Counted from the stretch's first letter, positions 1-12,149 are shown. The stretch: DNA of 64,000 nucleotides from Macrolepiota albuminosa (GCA_027475525.1 JAMWFC010000100.1:124001-188000); one strand, 5' to 3'. Numbers and translations: made by a program. The notes: generated by a model not told the origin, from the sequence alone.

Positions 1-2151
1 TTATGTTCCAGCTCGCAATCGTACCCATGGTGCTAAGGTCAAAGAGACTATTGTGCGCGCACGAAAGATGGTCGTTCTGAGCAGCGGGACCCTCGGAACA
101 CCCCAGATCTTGGAACGATCCGGTGTCGGCTCTCAAGGGCTTCTCCAGAATCTAGATATTAAAGTTGTCAGTGACCTACCTGGCGTAGGGTAAGTACTTT
201 CCACTGCGGTGCGACAAATAATCTCAGTCGAGAGTGAAACAGAGAGCAATACCAAGATCATTATACCACGCTCACCGGTAAGCGTCCGCAGTGCTTGGTG
301 TATTCTGCTGACAATTCTTCAGTCTACCGAGTGTCCAACGAGACTGCCACTCTTGACGACTTCCTTCGAGGTGACAAGGAAGTCCAAAAGGAGGTCAGCT
401 TTACCTTGCTGCGTCATGTCTTCATTAATGGCCTTATCCAAACAAAAATAAATATCAGCTATTTGCAGAGTGGGAGACTAGCCCAGAGAAAGCCAGACTC
501 TCGTCCAACGCCATTGATGCGGGTTTCAAGGTTAGTATGAATTATAGTCTTCCCAAGTTGAGCTTCAAGTTTTTTCCTCGTATAGATACGCCCAACGGAG
601 GAAGAACTCAAGGAGATGGGACCCGAGTTCAACGAGCTTTGGAACAAGTACTTCAAGGACAAACCAGATAAACCTGTCATGTATGTCGTGCCCTTCGTTT
701 CGTACCACTTGATCAAATACTAGCCATTCAAATTCAGGTTTGGATCCATTGTCTCTGGAGGTAAATTTTTCTGTTGGGGATTACTTAGACTGTGATAACA
801 CGTTGTATAGCTTACGCCGATCATTCTTTGCTGCCTCCTGGCAAATACATGACCATGTATGTCTTTGATCCTCGTTGAACTCAAATGAAAGGCTGATTGT
901 TGTTTGCAGGTTCCAGTATCTGGTACGTCTTTTATCCAAGATGTAGATGGCTTAGCTACATCGGATTCTTCTAGGAATATCCTGCTAGTCGTGGAAAGGT
1001 CTGCCTTGCCTCAGTCAAAACTAGATCTTCTCCTCAACGTGGAAATAGATTCATATCTCTTCTGCTAATCCGTACATGGAACCGTTCTTCGACAGCGGAT
1101 TCATGAATAACAAGGCAGACTTTGCGCCTATCCGATGGAGCTACAAGAAGACACGTGAGGTTGCTCGTAGGATGGATGGTATGTCAACGCTCACATCCTT
1201 GTCCTCCGAGTGGTAGAATCAAGCAATCGTCTACAGCCTTCCGTGGCGAACTCACGTCACATCATCCGCACTTCCATCCGGCCTCTCCAGCAGCTGCGCG
1301 TGATATTGACATACAGACGGCCAAGCAGCTCCTTCCTGATGGATTCACAGTCGGCATTCATATGGGTAAGTTATTGTGTAGATGCGTGGAGCTAGTAATA
1401 ACGTCTTTGACCTGGTCTTGCAGGTACTTGGCACAAGTCAGTACGCTTTGGTAGTTCCAGCCTGGTTGTCGACTAAAGATCAATTAAAGGCCGGGAGAAC
1501 CATACAACGCAACTAAAGTGCACGAAGACATCAAGTATTCTGCTGACGATGACAAGGCTATTGATGAATGGATCTCTGGTATGCCAAAGTCCTGGCTGTA
1601 ATATTTTGATTGTGGAGACCTTACTACTACGACAAACAGATCATGTCGAAACTACCTGGCATTCGCTCGGTAAGTCTTTCGTTACTTTAGCTCCATCTGT
1701 TCACCATTTAACTGGAATTCATGTGTAGGGACTTGCGGTGCGTGATTTTCGTCTTTTTTTCCAAAGAAGAATCTCATAGAAATAGCTATGAAACCGAGGG
1801 AGGAAGGCGGTGTAGTCGATGGCCGGCTCAATGTCTATGGCACAAAGAACCTGAAATGTGTTGACCTGAGCATTTGCCCTGTATGCTTTCGGCTTAATCT
1901 CGGATCATGTCCAACTTTAGTGACGACCGTCTCCACAGGATAATCTGGGCACAAATACCTATTCTTCGGCACTCTTGGTCGGCGAGAAGGGAGCTGATCT
2001 TATCCTTGAAGAACTTGGTCCGTGCATTCCCTTTTGGAAGAACAGGTCTGTGCTGAAGCTTTTTGCAGGGCTCAAAGCGAAAATTCCCCATGCTCCTGTA
2101 CCTCATGCTCCTGTTCCCAAGGGAGTCCCTGCCACTCAACTAGTTCGCTGA
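1..2151 (+). CDS. AOX: Alcohol (methanol) oxidase, GMC family, 3' part
   Basis: FAD-dependent GMC oxidoreductase that oxidises methanol and other short primary alcohols to the aldehyde, making H2O2; family members are peroxisomal in yeasts and often secreted or periplasmic in wood-decay fungi. The 5' end lies outside the window; reading starts at base 2. Seventeen exons are visible: 1-189, 243-277, 323-393, 459-530, 586-680, 738-760, 811-856, 910-922, 975-998, 1049-1178, 1237-1365, 1424-1436, 1490-1578, 1640-1669, 1729-1737, 1786-1880 and 1939-2151, all GT-AG and phase-consistent. Exon 1 has the GMC signature (SSGTLGTPQILERSGVG). The C-terminal part has TTWHSLGTCAMKPRE with the active-site His, then DLSICPDNLGTNTYSSALL. 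The tail carries a repeated HAPVPHAPVP-like stretch, typical of basidiomycete AOX; no PTS1 tripeptide is seen (ends QLVR). Family certain; substrate preference inferred. Confidence 0.93.
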
Positions 2152-2617
2152 ACGTGCTCACAAGAAAGTTAAGATTTCTAAGCCTAGTCTTCCTCTGCTA
2201 TCTGAACGAACTGAACGAAATAAATATCAACACCATCATGTATATTTGGACCTTGCCCGAAATTGACTTTGTATTACGTACTCGTATCAAATGGCTTTCA
2301 TTGGTCGTGGATGAAGTCACCACGATTGCGTACAAGAGCAGTTCGTCTTCTGCAAGTTCATAAGCCGTCCAAAATACGCAGAGTTGGTAGGAGAGTTTAT
2401 GTGATAAGTGTTGACGGTCAGATTTGGCAATTGCATATACCTATGCACATCTATACTAATACCACTGGTCAACGCCAATCTCATACGAGAAGATCGCTTC
2501 GAAAGATTGGAAAGTTCCATCAACATCTTGGTATTCCGCTACCGCAACCTCTGGAATGTGTAATGTGTATTAGGGGCAGCGACGAATGGGCATCATTAGA
2601 AACAGAGTAACGGGCTT
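2152..2617. other. Downstream region of AOX, no gene recognised
   Basis: Presumed 3' UTR and intergenic DNA after the AOX stop. Short open frames exist on both strands but lack any recognisable motif, and none shows an exon structure I can support. Confidence 0.5.
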
Positions 2618-2835
2618 TGTAGAATAATACAGTGATTAGTCCTCAGTCACACTGCTTAGTGTATGTACGACTGTATTTATTTACCTGTAGAATAATACAG
2701 TGATTAGTCTACAGGGGGCGTGTTAATATAGGATCGTATGTAAGTATTATAGTGGCTCACCCTCAGTCACACTGCTTAGTGTATGTACGACTGAGGGTGG
2801 CGTCTGTGTGTCGTAGGTATAAATAGGAAAAATAA
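2618..2835 (+). repeat. LTR-like relic with two interleaved direct repeats
   Basis: A 24-base repeat starting TGTAGAATAATACAG occurs at 2618-2641 and 2686-2709. A 33-base repeat starting CCTCAGTCACACTG occurs at 2641-2673 and 2761-2793. The second repeat is bounded by CCTCAGTC and GACTGAGG, and 2684-2715 is bounded by CCTGTAGA and TCTACAGG, so both can fold back. A TATA-like GTATAAATAG lies at about 2818. A diverged relative (TTACCTGTAGAATA, then a G-rich GACTGGGGGTGG stretch) lies at about 11480-11570. This looks like a degraded LTR or a non-autonomous element. No target duplication could be found. Confidence 0.45.
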
Positions 2836-5800
2836 ATAAAGTTTACCACAAAGACTGGCAAATAACGATCGCCAGTCCCTGTGGCTAAAAAGGCGGTAAA
2901 ATATGTGAGCGGTATCCATAAAAGGCAAAACATATCTCGTGACTTGTGCTATGACGTACGTGCGCGTAAGTCCTCACTCAATAGGCTTTGTTACTCGAAC
3001 AGGTCCCTTACTACCGGGACATCGGACTAGAAACAAGCCAAATTCGTTTTCTACTGACACGGCGACAGGGTCGCGTCGGACAACTCTTATTGTCCTTCTT
3101 TTCTGTCGAACTTGGATGCAGGACTGCCCCACCCGAGAGTAGTCACGTGACCATCAGTATACCTTTCATCACTGGGCGTCTTCCTTTTTCTCAGTCTAAT
3201 CAACTGCTAAATCGGAGACGCTCAGCCTCATCGGTTGATTTAGCCTTCAGCGTTTTAGTCTGCTTCTAGTATTATCTGCTAGCTGCAACATTTTCTTCCT
3301 CGAATGCTTGATTTCTGACGTTCTCAGAGAAGGCTTTTGGTCGCTTTAAAATCCAGTCTCAATCTGTAAGCAACAGTGTCGTGGGTCCTCGCTGATTCTG
3401 ATTCTAGTCTCAAGTCTGTTACGGCCCGAGTCTGTACCGTACTATTGTTTCTTTTTAGTCATAGGACCCATTCGTACGCGTCATCGACCTTCAATTTCCC
3501 TTTTATAAACCTACACACTTCAATCCCCGATGAACACGAGGTCAATCAAGTCACCCACAATCGAATCAGAGAACAAAAGCCATCTGTGATATTTCTGGAA
3601 GCTGTGCTCATTCACCATGTGGTTGCTTTGTCCGTGCGGGTCCGTACGGCTTTGATACGCCACACAAGGATCTATAAAAGCTCGAGCGGACGACGAAATT
3701 CCAACAAGCCCCTTGCCATACCACCACCACCGTCCTATCATCACTACTTATTGTACGCTTTAGTACTGCGATCGCACGCAGTGATGCTAGTATCCCTATG
3801 CTCATACCTCTTATCGTCGACCTGGCGATGAGGCATCTATCGCTGAGGCTGGACGTCAATGTATGTCTTTGTCCTCGTTTTTTTCAGTCAAGCCCTCACT
3901 CACTTAAATTATCTTTCAGTTACAGTGACGTCGCCACGCTACGCGCGTTCACACGATTTATCAATCTTACCCTCTGCTACTGTTCAAAAACTCGGACTCG
4001 GAGACAACAAACAGTCCCATATATCCCCTGCTAGATTACCTGTATGTTATGGAATCCGTACGCACAACCATAGAAGGTGGGGTGGGCGGGATGCTCGGGC
4101 CCCACCTGAATGACGGCCGTAAGGCTGGAGAGGCACCAGCCCGGCCACAGTGCTTTGGAGAATGTGCCCCCGTGGGCATATCGTGCGCTCTTCGGCTGGC
4201 ATCTGCGAAGGGGGCTGATGCAGATGGACTTGCTAGGCCCCTAGATACCCTGGGGAGTGCAGATATGCATTGTACGTATTGAGATCGTAAGGCGGGCTCT
4301 AGCAGGCGGATGTCCCATGTCCTTGAAATATGCGCGGTTCGTTTGAGTTCGTTTCTTGTGCTTGTTCGCCGCCTAATGCCTCCTTCTCAGAAAGAACGAC
4401 CGTCATCCGGGAGATCGCGCTAAGTTTCTTGCCACGACGGCGGGTCATTGTTCCTTGCCGGTACGTCGTGGGTCATTGTCTGGGTGGGCTTACCCTGTTT
4501 AGACTTGAGCTTAGCCCACTGCATAAATCAGTGGCATGTCGCCTTGCGTAAATTTTGCATTTTCCCACAACACGTCCTCGTTCAACTCTTACTGGTTTTC
4601 TAGAGCATCCCAACGCAACGACACACGATGACCCATACATACATAGTTGTGCTTATGCAAATGAATCGTACGTCTGCAATGGTAGTCGTCCTGAAAGTGC
4701 ACTCATCCTGCGCCCAGATTTCGTTTGATCCTCAACGTAACGTACATCATAACGAATTATGACACGGGATCATCATTGATGATACAAACGATATCATCCT
4801 TATCCACGTCATTTTATGTAGAACACACCGCATATCAAGCACAGCGTTTCATTATTGCTTCAAAAACATACCGTAGACTAATAGGTACATGCTATTCTCA
4901 TATGAAGTAGCGAAACATCGATCTTACAAGCCTACCAAAAAATCACATTATGTTGGGTACAAGGATAATACACATAGAGCACAGACCAATATCACAGGCA
5001 GATTGGCGCAGACACATTATAAAACCAAAACCAATCGCTATCCAGAGCACGCAGTATTATCACATCCACAAGAATTGATATGAAATTTCCGAACAACATA
5101 CATTGGAGTTAACCACACCCTTACATCGTCCTCCGTCCTCGTGGCACTGTAATGAGTCGTAGAAAAGTTAAATGAAGCACAGGGGGAAACTGAAGTTAGC
5201 TGGTCCTACTTACAATATACAAAGGGCGTTGATACGCTCTGTTAGGGGAAAAAGAGGGGTCCTATGAAACAGCGAGAACACGAGAAGATATAAACCAGAG
5301 AAGGCCAATAAAGGCATCCTGAGGGGCCATTCTATCGCATACTTGGTCTGGGAAGCTCTCTTGGTGGTAAATATCAAGCGATGATTGTGATATTAGCATG
5401 GTGCTCAGGTGCTCAGAGTCCGATTTTAGCTTGATAGACGGAATACCCACACGGTTAACTATCTTACATAGGTATTTGTATGTATGGAAGAATAGGGCAT
5501 TGTCTCATGAGAAGCTAGCCCAACTACCGCATGTGAATCTAACCTTGCGGCAACAGCCAAGGTCGCTTCTCCAAAGCCGAGGCGTGCCATACCACAAAGC
5601 TGTGGATGCACACCTTCACCTTTAGCGCCATTACTGTGATATTGCGACCGCGACAGGCGGGGGAGTATAACATAAAGACAAAGCTGGGGTATTTTGCGAT
5701 TGCTGGATCCACATCACTCTCCACTAACCCACGAAGGATGTGTTTACCCATCTATTAAGCGCCACTCGACCGACGAAACGTTCCAGAGGACGGATTTGAA

Positions 5801-6460
5801 CCGCAGGGGAGTACACGATCGCGGATGCTTATCTTACGTGCTTGCTGTTTCTCAGTCCGCACTAAAGAAGGCGGTGGTATCCATTGCCTATGAGCTTTTC
5901 ATGCCCAAGCAGAATTATAGAGTAGATCGAGCGCAAGGAGAGCCTATCAGAGTTGCCGCCTTTTTTGATACTGTGATTCACTCCAAAATATAAAAGGGGG
6001 GATGCTGTGAAACCAGATATTGACGAGATATGATAAGGGCGAGGGGTGTTTTTACGGCGACTCTTGGCCGTGCCGTGCTGATATCAACAATATATATTTT
6101 TATGGTTCTCAATCATTTCTGATGGTTTACTCACCCTTATAAAAATGTGAAGAAATTGATGTTCAGCTTATGTTAGTCGCGATCGTCTTGATGACATCTC
6201 TAGATTTTCTTTTTCCATCTATGTACTCCATAATGTACAGGGCAGAGCAAATACCACGACCATGCAGAAAACATAATTAGACAGGCACGAAGAATCCATA
6301 AACACAGACCGCAAACAAAGCACATAAAAAATGGGCGTCTAAGACTACAGCAACTCAAGTCCACATAACCACAAGAACACAGCAATGCAAATACAGGTGA
6401 ACATCACAATCCACATTCACAAAGGGCAAAGCAATCAAAATGAAATCACAGCATCAAACA
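2836..6460. other. Gene-poor interval, nothing recognised
   Basis: 3.6 kb between the AOX 3' side and the cyclin-like gene. The longest open frames (150 codons or less) have no recognisable domain and lie in all frames on both strands. 4050-4290 is distinctly GC-rich and 4700-5100 is AT-rich, so the interval is probably patched together from old repeats. No tRNA, rRNA or array is seen. Confidence 0.5.
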
Positions 6461-9400
6461 TCAAGCAACCACACCTCTCAGCCACGTCCTACAACCCTCG
6501 AGCGTCTCCTGGGGGTATAGGGGTATAAAAAACATGTTAAAAACCCACTCTACTTCCAACGAAAAAAAGTCCCCCCCTCCCAGGCGCGAAACGCGCAAAG
6601 GCAGAAACACACACAGAGAGATAGAGAGTGAGAAAGAAAGCAGACACGCTTACTCACCTCATCCATATCCATCAGCTCCACCAACTCTTTCTTCACATCC
6701 CTCAGCGTTCTCTCTGCCCTTTCTTCCCTCTCCCGTCTCCATTTACTCGAACCGACGGGCGGACCAGGCACAGCACACAGCTCGTACACATACCACGGTT
6801 CCATGTCTTCGTACCGACGCACGAGCATGACACATAATCCATTGAGGATTGCGGACGCGCTGAGGAGGGAGAGCGGGAACCTGAGGATGTCGGGTTCTGT
6901 TTGTCAGAGTACGGGGAATGGCGGAATGGTTATTAGAATTGTGTGTGATTCGAGGTCCACTTAAGTTATAATGTTTCACAACTAATCATAAATCTTTCGC
7001 GCAGGAAATAAGGGTCGCGCAGGAAATAAGGGTCCAGACAACAATTGGCGAATAACGACGTGATCGATCGTCCTTTAGACGAAGTCCACCAAGAGAAGAA
7101 GGGAACCTGAGAGAAGTACAACCAAAGCAACAGAATAACGAAGTGAATCCAAAGTCTCGGGAATACATGTATAAGCGCAAAGGAATAAAACTAGCCACTT
7201 TCAATAGACGTTAGGCATAATAGAATGAAAGACACATTCACTACCAGGCGTCCAAAACGAAGAATAGAGAATCAAAACAAGACGGAAAAAAAGGGAGGGA
7301 GGGGACAAAAAACGAAAGGAAAAAGGGAAGAATCAAGCATAAAACTCACCAAGCACAGCAGTACACAACACTCTCCACGTCTCCCTCTGCACCATATTCC
7401 ACCCATCTCTTGATCCCCACGATCTCCATTCTCCATCCACTTTCGCGCTACACCCACGCCCACGCCCACACGCACGCCCACACCCAACCTCATACTCACA
7501 CTCACACTCAGACTCCGCACCCAAGACCCTGCGGAGCGCAGGAACAGCCTCCCACACCTCACTCAACACGCCCTGTGGCGTATCCCCGAGTCTAAACTGC
7601 AGAGCACCCAACACGTCGCGGTGTGCTGTCTGTTCATTTGGACGTCGCGAGAACGAGAGTCAGAGTAGAATGTTTGCGTTTAGTAAGTGGGAAGCGAAAG
7701 GTAAACAGAGAGAGACAGCAAAGAGCAAAGAGCAAAGGAGAGAAAGAGAAAGAAGAAGAGGAAGAGGAAGAGGAAGAGGAAGAGGGAGTTAGCCAAGGCA
7801 CACACCTCGAGATCATCGTATTCTACAGGCCCATGCGGTGCCATCTTCATGAATTCGTGCGCATATACGGGGAGGAGGGGATACAGGAAGTCGCGGTGGT
7901 ACTGTGTGTTGTTTCGTAGACGTCAGCATCAGCGCACCCAACGACATATCAGAGACATATCAGAGACAGAGAGGAAAGAGAGAGGGAAAAGAGAGAGGAA
8001 CGAACCTTGATACTAATACCCAAACAAGCAACACCAACATCCCACGTAACCAACCTCCTGCCTTCCTCATCCAACTCGCTTCCAAACGCCCATCCTTCCT
8101 CCTCCGCCTGGTCCCCGTCACCCGGACACACCCCAGATCCAGATCCAGATCCAGATCCCTCCGCAGACAGACCGACGAGCCAGAAAAATCTCATGAACAA
8201 ATACGCAGCATGGAATCGCGTTTCGGGCGATGAAGAGAGTTGGTCGACGAGGTTCGTGCGGCATGGACTGGGTGTGTGGTTGTGTGTGTGTGTGTGGGCT
8301 TCGTTTAGGGTTAGGATGCGGGAACCTGAGCGGGATTGGGAGTCTGGGGTTGTTGTGATTGTCGGAGAGGACGACGAGACGCTTGATGGAGAGGTTATGG
8401 ATGAAGGAGAAGGGGAAGAGCGATCGTGTGTGGGTGATACTGTGGTTGTACATGTCGTTGTGGAGGTCGTGGTAGAAGAGGTTGTGGATGAGCGGGAAGA
8501 TGCGCAGGAGATAGAGACTGAGCTCGAGGTGGAGGCGGGACTGTTGACAGCTGTGCAAATATCGTTCCCGTCTTCGCTACCTTCCGTAGCCCTCTCTGGA
8601 GGAATGACCTATCATCCCATTCACCCACATGCGACTGACAAAAGGAAACAGCGAATCTCACCTCCATAAACCATCTAACGACTTCCTCCCTCAGATCCTC
8701 CCCGACACACTCCCATACCCACTTATCCTCCTTTTCTCCTCCCTCCTTGGTCGATAACCCATCCTGCACGCGCAACTGTCTCTCCCGCTCTACGAACCTC
8801 CGGATCCTTAAACGCGCCGGGGACTCGGTCGACATTGGCGGAAGTGGAAAGGGCGGTGCGATAGCAGGCACCGCCATACACTCGTCTGTGCATTTATCCT
8901 TGGTGTTCTTAGAAGAGCGCACAACGCCGGGATAACGAGCGTTGGGAGGAACGAGAATCGTTGTCGGGGAGGAAGGCGACGCGGGTGCAGTTGGGATTAC
9001 GTTCTACGTGGATTTCTCTTAGAGGGACGAAAGCAGAGACGCATATATGCGCGAAAAGAAAGCTCACTTCCTTGTCGTCATCGGGAACTGACCTCAACGA
9101 TGCAGCTCTTCTTAGACTTGCGGGTGTCTTAGCGAGGTTTGTCCTCAGATCCGTATGTGTCGACGTGCGCGTGAGGATCCTGGGTCGTTTACGCGGTGGC
9201 TCAGAGTCGTGTTCTTCCTCCATTGGAAGTGCATCCAAGTACGACGAAGCACGGTGGATGATACGGGAGCTGAATCCAGGTTTGGCTTTTCTGTTGGTAA
9301 GTGAGTGTATGCGTGGCAGCGGAGAGCTCTGAGGCGAGGACGAAGCAAAGACAATAGGACTGAGATCGAAGAATGGAGACGTGTTCAGTTCAGCGGCAGA

Positions 9401-9805
9401 GTCGAAAGAGATAGAGCTAGTGCAAGAGAAAGAGTTCGTTTCAATGTCTGTATCGGTCTCAGTGTCAGACGCAGAAGAAGAGCAAGACAAAGCCTGCAAG
9501 TCAAACGTCGCCTGGAATGTGTTGATAAAGTCTCGAGCATGAGCATCTCCACAAGGCGCCTTGTGGTCCTCTTCCTGGCGGTGTTTCTCGACGTCGCTAA
9601 GCAGCTCTCTCAGACGACGCGTGAAGACTTGGTCTGCAGCACAGGACCCGCTTTCGCTAAGCTCTAGCTCGACAGTGGTCGTGCTCCCGTCTGACCACGA
9701 AGGCGAGCTAGATGAGATAGGGTGTGGAGGCGTGCTGGAGAACGCAAAGCCCGGTGGAGGACTGGACGACTCCATAGAGACGCCGGGAGGGCTTGAGCTT
9801 GCCAT
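6461..9805 (-). CDS. Cyclin-like protein, 777 aa, 7 exons
   Basis: Exons on the minus strand: 9068-9805, 8662-9003, 8006-8596, 7806-7901, 7350-7629, 6658-6896 and 6461-6508. All junctions are GT-AG and phases close exactly to 777 codons. Residues 1-330 are Ser/Pro-rich and probably disordered. A cyclin-box-like pattern follows: EDLREEVVRWFMEV (helix 1 type R..V.W), ETRFHAAYLFMRFFWLVG, then WDVGVACLGISIKYHRDFL, matching the L.G..CL.IA.K motif of cyclins, and YDDLETAHRDVLGALQFRLG, matching the E...E..VL..L.F.L motif. A hexanucleotide repeat in exon 3 gives an (SG)4 run. It probably regulates a cyclin-dependent kinase, but the class (mitotic or Pcl-like) cannot be told. Family call is by motif spacing only. 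Confidence 0.72.
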
Positions 9806-9882
9806 GGCAAGAAGAGAGCAGCCATCCGTCAGTTCCGGATAATCTTCCCTATCTATTTCTACTAGTGCTCATACCAAATAAC
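9806..9882. promoter_or_regulatory. Short spacer between cyclin-like start and tRNA-Asp
   Basis: Only 77 bases separate the start codon of the minus-strand cyclin-like gene from the plus-strand tRNA, so the divergent Pol II promoter must overlap the first tRNA gene or sit beyond it. No clear TATA box is seen. Confidence 0.35.
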
Positions 9883-9972
9883 TCTCTGCTAGTATATCGG
9901 TTAGTACACGCGCCTGTCATTGACTTGGCACTTCGAACGCGCGAAAGCTGGGTTCGACTCCCAGGCAGAGAG
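9883..9972 (+). tRNA. tRNA-Asp(GTC) with 18-base intron, copy 1
   Basis: Acceptor arms TCTCTGC and GCAGAGA pair over 7 bases. The A box is TAGTATATCGG and the B box GGTTCGACTCC. The anticodon stem CGCGC/GCGCG encloses loop CTGTCA(C) with anticodon GTC. An 18-base insert sits between A37 and C38, the canonical tRNA intron site. Confidence 0.88.
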
Positions 9973-9975
9973 AAA

Positions 9976-9981
9976 TTTTTT
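9976..9981 (+). terminator. Pol III terminator of tRNA copy 1
   Basis: Run of six T four bases after the tRNA 3' end. Confidence 0.7.
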
Positions 9982-10143
9982 ATTCTTTAACTAGTCACAT
10001 GCATTGTTTGATTGCGCACCGTATTCTCTCAATCATTCAATTCAGATACCCACAGCCCGCTCGTTATCTTTGCTCTTCCCTTAGTCTGAAATAAGGCCTG
10101 TATTATTGCAGGAAGGGAGAACTAGGAAAAGCACGCCGAATTG

Positions 10144-10172
10144 GGCATGGAATATTAGTTATATTCCATGCC
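10144..10172. repeat. Perfect 12-bp inverted repeat between the two tRNA genes
   Basis: GGCATGGAATAT, a 5-base loop, then ATATTCCATGCC. Both sides are further flanked by AATTGGG in direct orientation. Confidence 0.8.
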
Positions 10173-10227
10173 TAATTGGGCGCAGTATGTGGTAGTAGCT
10201 ACAGGTGCAGTGCTCTTAGCAAATAAT

Positions 10228-10318
10228 TCTCTGCTAGTATATCGGTGAGTACACGCGCCTGTCATGAGCTTGAAGATTGTAACCGCGCGAAAGCTGGGTT
10301 CGACTCCCAGGCAGAGAG
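10228..10318 (+). tRNA. tRNA-Asp(GTC) with 19-base intron, copy 2
   Basis: Mature part almost identical to copy 1 (one change in the D loop). The intron has a different sequence and length (19 bases), so the exons are conserved while the intron drifts. A box TAGTATATCGG, B box GGTTCGACTCC and 7-bp acceptor stem are intact. Confidence 0.88.
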
Positions 10319-10321
10319 ATA

Positions 10322-10326
10322 TTTTT
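10322..10326 (+). terminator. Pol III terminator of tRNA copy 2
   Basis: Run of five T four bases after the tRNA end. Confidence 0.6.
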
Positions 10327-10439
10327 CTTCCTTCACTAATCATGGCCTGTTGCAATCAGTCAATTCAGATACCCACTATATCTACACCTCAGGTTCAGCT
10401 ATGGCCTTCACCCCGGGAGATCACATTCCACTGCAACTC

Positions 10440-11252
10440 CTACTCAACTTCGCGGCTAGATTCCTCTGGTAAGCCGTAAAGCTCTGCATAAGGATCCCAC
10501 CGCGGATCTTGGTGTCTCTCATACTCCAAGATATTTGCCACTTTCTCAGCTGCTTCCTCCCCATATACCGTCGCAATAAAAGCAAATATTGTATCCAATC
10601 CAGCGCTCACTCCTGACGAGGTCCATACATTTCCATCAACGACCCATCGCGCATGTGCCACCCACTTCACCTGCTCCCTCTGCGCCGTCTCTGGCACCCA
10701 CTGCATCTTATTCGTCGTAGCTCTCTTACCATCCAAAACGCCACTGCGCGCTGCTATCCCCGCACCATTACACACAGTGACGAGATACTGAAGAGAAGGA
10801 TACACCTTGGCTACAAAATCGATTGCGCTCTGTATACCTGGATGCATCGCTCCGACCCCGCCTGGAACGAGGAGCACATCAAGAGGCGGGGCTTCCGCAA
10901 AAGTGTGAGTCGGGTTAACCGATTGTCCAAAGTCTGAACCGATCGAGTTCGGGTACGGAATCTTAGTGGATACAGGATCGAGAGTCTCAGCAAGGATGGA
11001 CAGCTTCATCGGAAAATAAAGCGATAGCGTATTAAGTGCGTCCAACGGACCAAACGCGTCGAGTGCTTGGAATCCAGGGAACACGACGATTCCAAAGTTG
11101 ACAGGTACCGGACCTTTCGGGCGTCCCTCTACAATTCTGTTCCTTAAGATTGGACAGTCCACCCACGGTCTTGCGAGCTGCTCACCTGCAGAAATTTGAT
11201 TTCTCTCCAAGGCAAGCTTGACCTGATCCTTGATTTCCATAATGGCTGGCAC
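10440..11252 (-). CDS. DJ-1/PfpI superfamily protein (isonitrile hydratase-like)
   Basis: Single-exon frame of 270 residues from ATG at 11252. The order of motifs fits the DJ-1/PfpI class I amidotransferase-like fold: FGIVVFPGFQALDAFGP near residues 53-69 with the conserved acidic residue (Asp65), DVLLVPGG at 125-132, and the nucleophile elbow LVTVCNGAG with Cys161, followed by AARSGVLDGKRATTNK and a later SSGVSAGLD turn. This arrangement is shared with bacterial isonitrile hydratases and fungal ThiJ/PfpI proteins; the natural substrate in fungi is not known. An N-terminal extension of about 50 residues precedes the fold and shows no signal peptide. It is convergent with nothing nearby and lies between the tRNAs and the xylulokinase on the same strand as the latter. 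Confidence 0.9.
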   Translation of the reverse strand: MPAIMEIKDQVKLALERNQISAGEQLARPWVDCPILRNRIVEGRPKGPVPVNFGIVVFPGFQALDAFGPLDALNTLSLYFPMKLSILAETLDPVSTKIPYPNSIGSDFGQSVNPTHTFAEAPPLDVLLVPGGVGAMHPGIQSAIDFVAKVYPSLQYLVTVCNGAGIAARSGVLDGKRATTNKMQWVPETAQREQVKWVAHARWVVDGNVWTSSGVSAGLDTIFAFIATVYGEEAAEKVANILEYERHQDPRWDPYAELYGLPEESSREVE

Positions 11253-12149
11253 GGTGAAAAAAAGGGATGTATTCTAACCCACTTATACATGTCCGAAGAT
11301 CCGTGAAGACAGGTAGTTAGGTAATAAACCGTGGCAGATCCTACCCCAGGCGTACTTCACCGGCATAAAGTCCCCTTGGGTTTCTCACGTACCAACACGT
11401 ACCAAACTGGGATATACTCGTTGACAACAGCCATTTGTAGAGTAAGACAGCAAGTGCAATAAGATATTGTACGACCGAATTCATTACCTGTAGAATATTA
11501 CCACCAAGTGCTCTATGGGAGGGATATTGTTCGACTGGGGGTGGTGGCGATGCGTGTATGGATACCTATCGAAAACAAATCATAATTCGCAATACCATTG
11601 ACCCAACAACGTGCCGATCGCTATGCACTGCATCCGAACAATCTACAGAATATTTAAAGAGAGCTTTGACCTCTAAAGCTCATAGCTTATGTCTTGACAG
11701 AGTTATATCGTGATAATCATGGTCACCGAAACAACCCCTTTTTGATTGCGAATGACGAGTCAAGGGCTAAGCGGATGTGGGTAAGATTGATTTCACAAAG
11801 TGGAAACAGCCAGCGGTTGTCCACTTGTTTTAAAATCAGATTGCGAGGCCCAGCGACTCAACTCCATCATAAAATCATGCATAAATAGGGGAGCCTATGA
11901 GGTACTAGCAGTAACGACTATTAAAAAGGAGAAGCGTGCAAGGACAATGCGATGAGTGTATATCCATTTTTGCCGCCGTAGAGAAACTTGTAGTGGTGTA
12001 AAAAAAGGGGGCAGAACTATCGAGTACGAACACGAGTAAAAGCATGAAAGCATCGTCGATGTAGGTTAATCATAGCGTATAGATCATAATGGAGAGCGAA
12101 GAGCGAACAGAGTTCAAAAAAAAAGAAGAAATGAACTCTCATCATCCAC
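11253..12149. other. Intergenic region with a diverged LTR-like relic
   Basis: Holds the promoter side of the DJ-1-like gene and the 3' side of the xylulokinase. About 11470-11575 resembles the relic at 2618-2835 (shared TTACCTGTAGAATA start and GACTG-G-rich end). No gene recognised. Confidence 0.5.

Noticed and set aside
4049..4282. GC-rich 77-codon frame as a gene
   Set aside because: No motif, no exon structure, and it lies in a gene-poor interval; composition alone explains the open frame.
5770..5830. tRNA gene on the minus strand (B-box-like GGTTCAAATCC)
   Set aside because: No matching acceptor stem or A box upstream.
8007..8669. 220-codon plus-strand frame
   Set aside because: Shadow of exon 3 of the cyclin-like gene, made of repeats read in the other direction.
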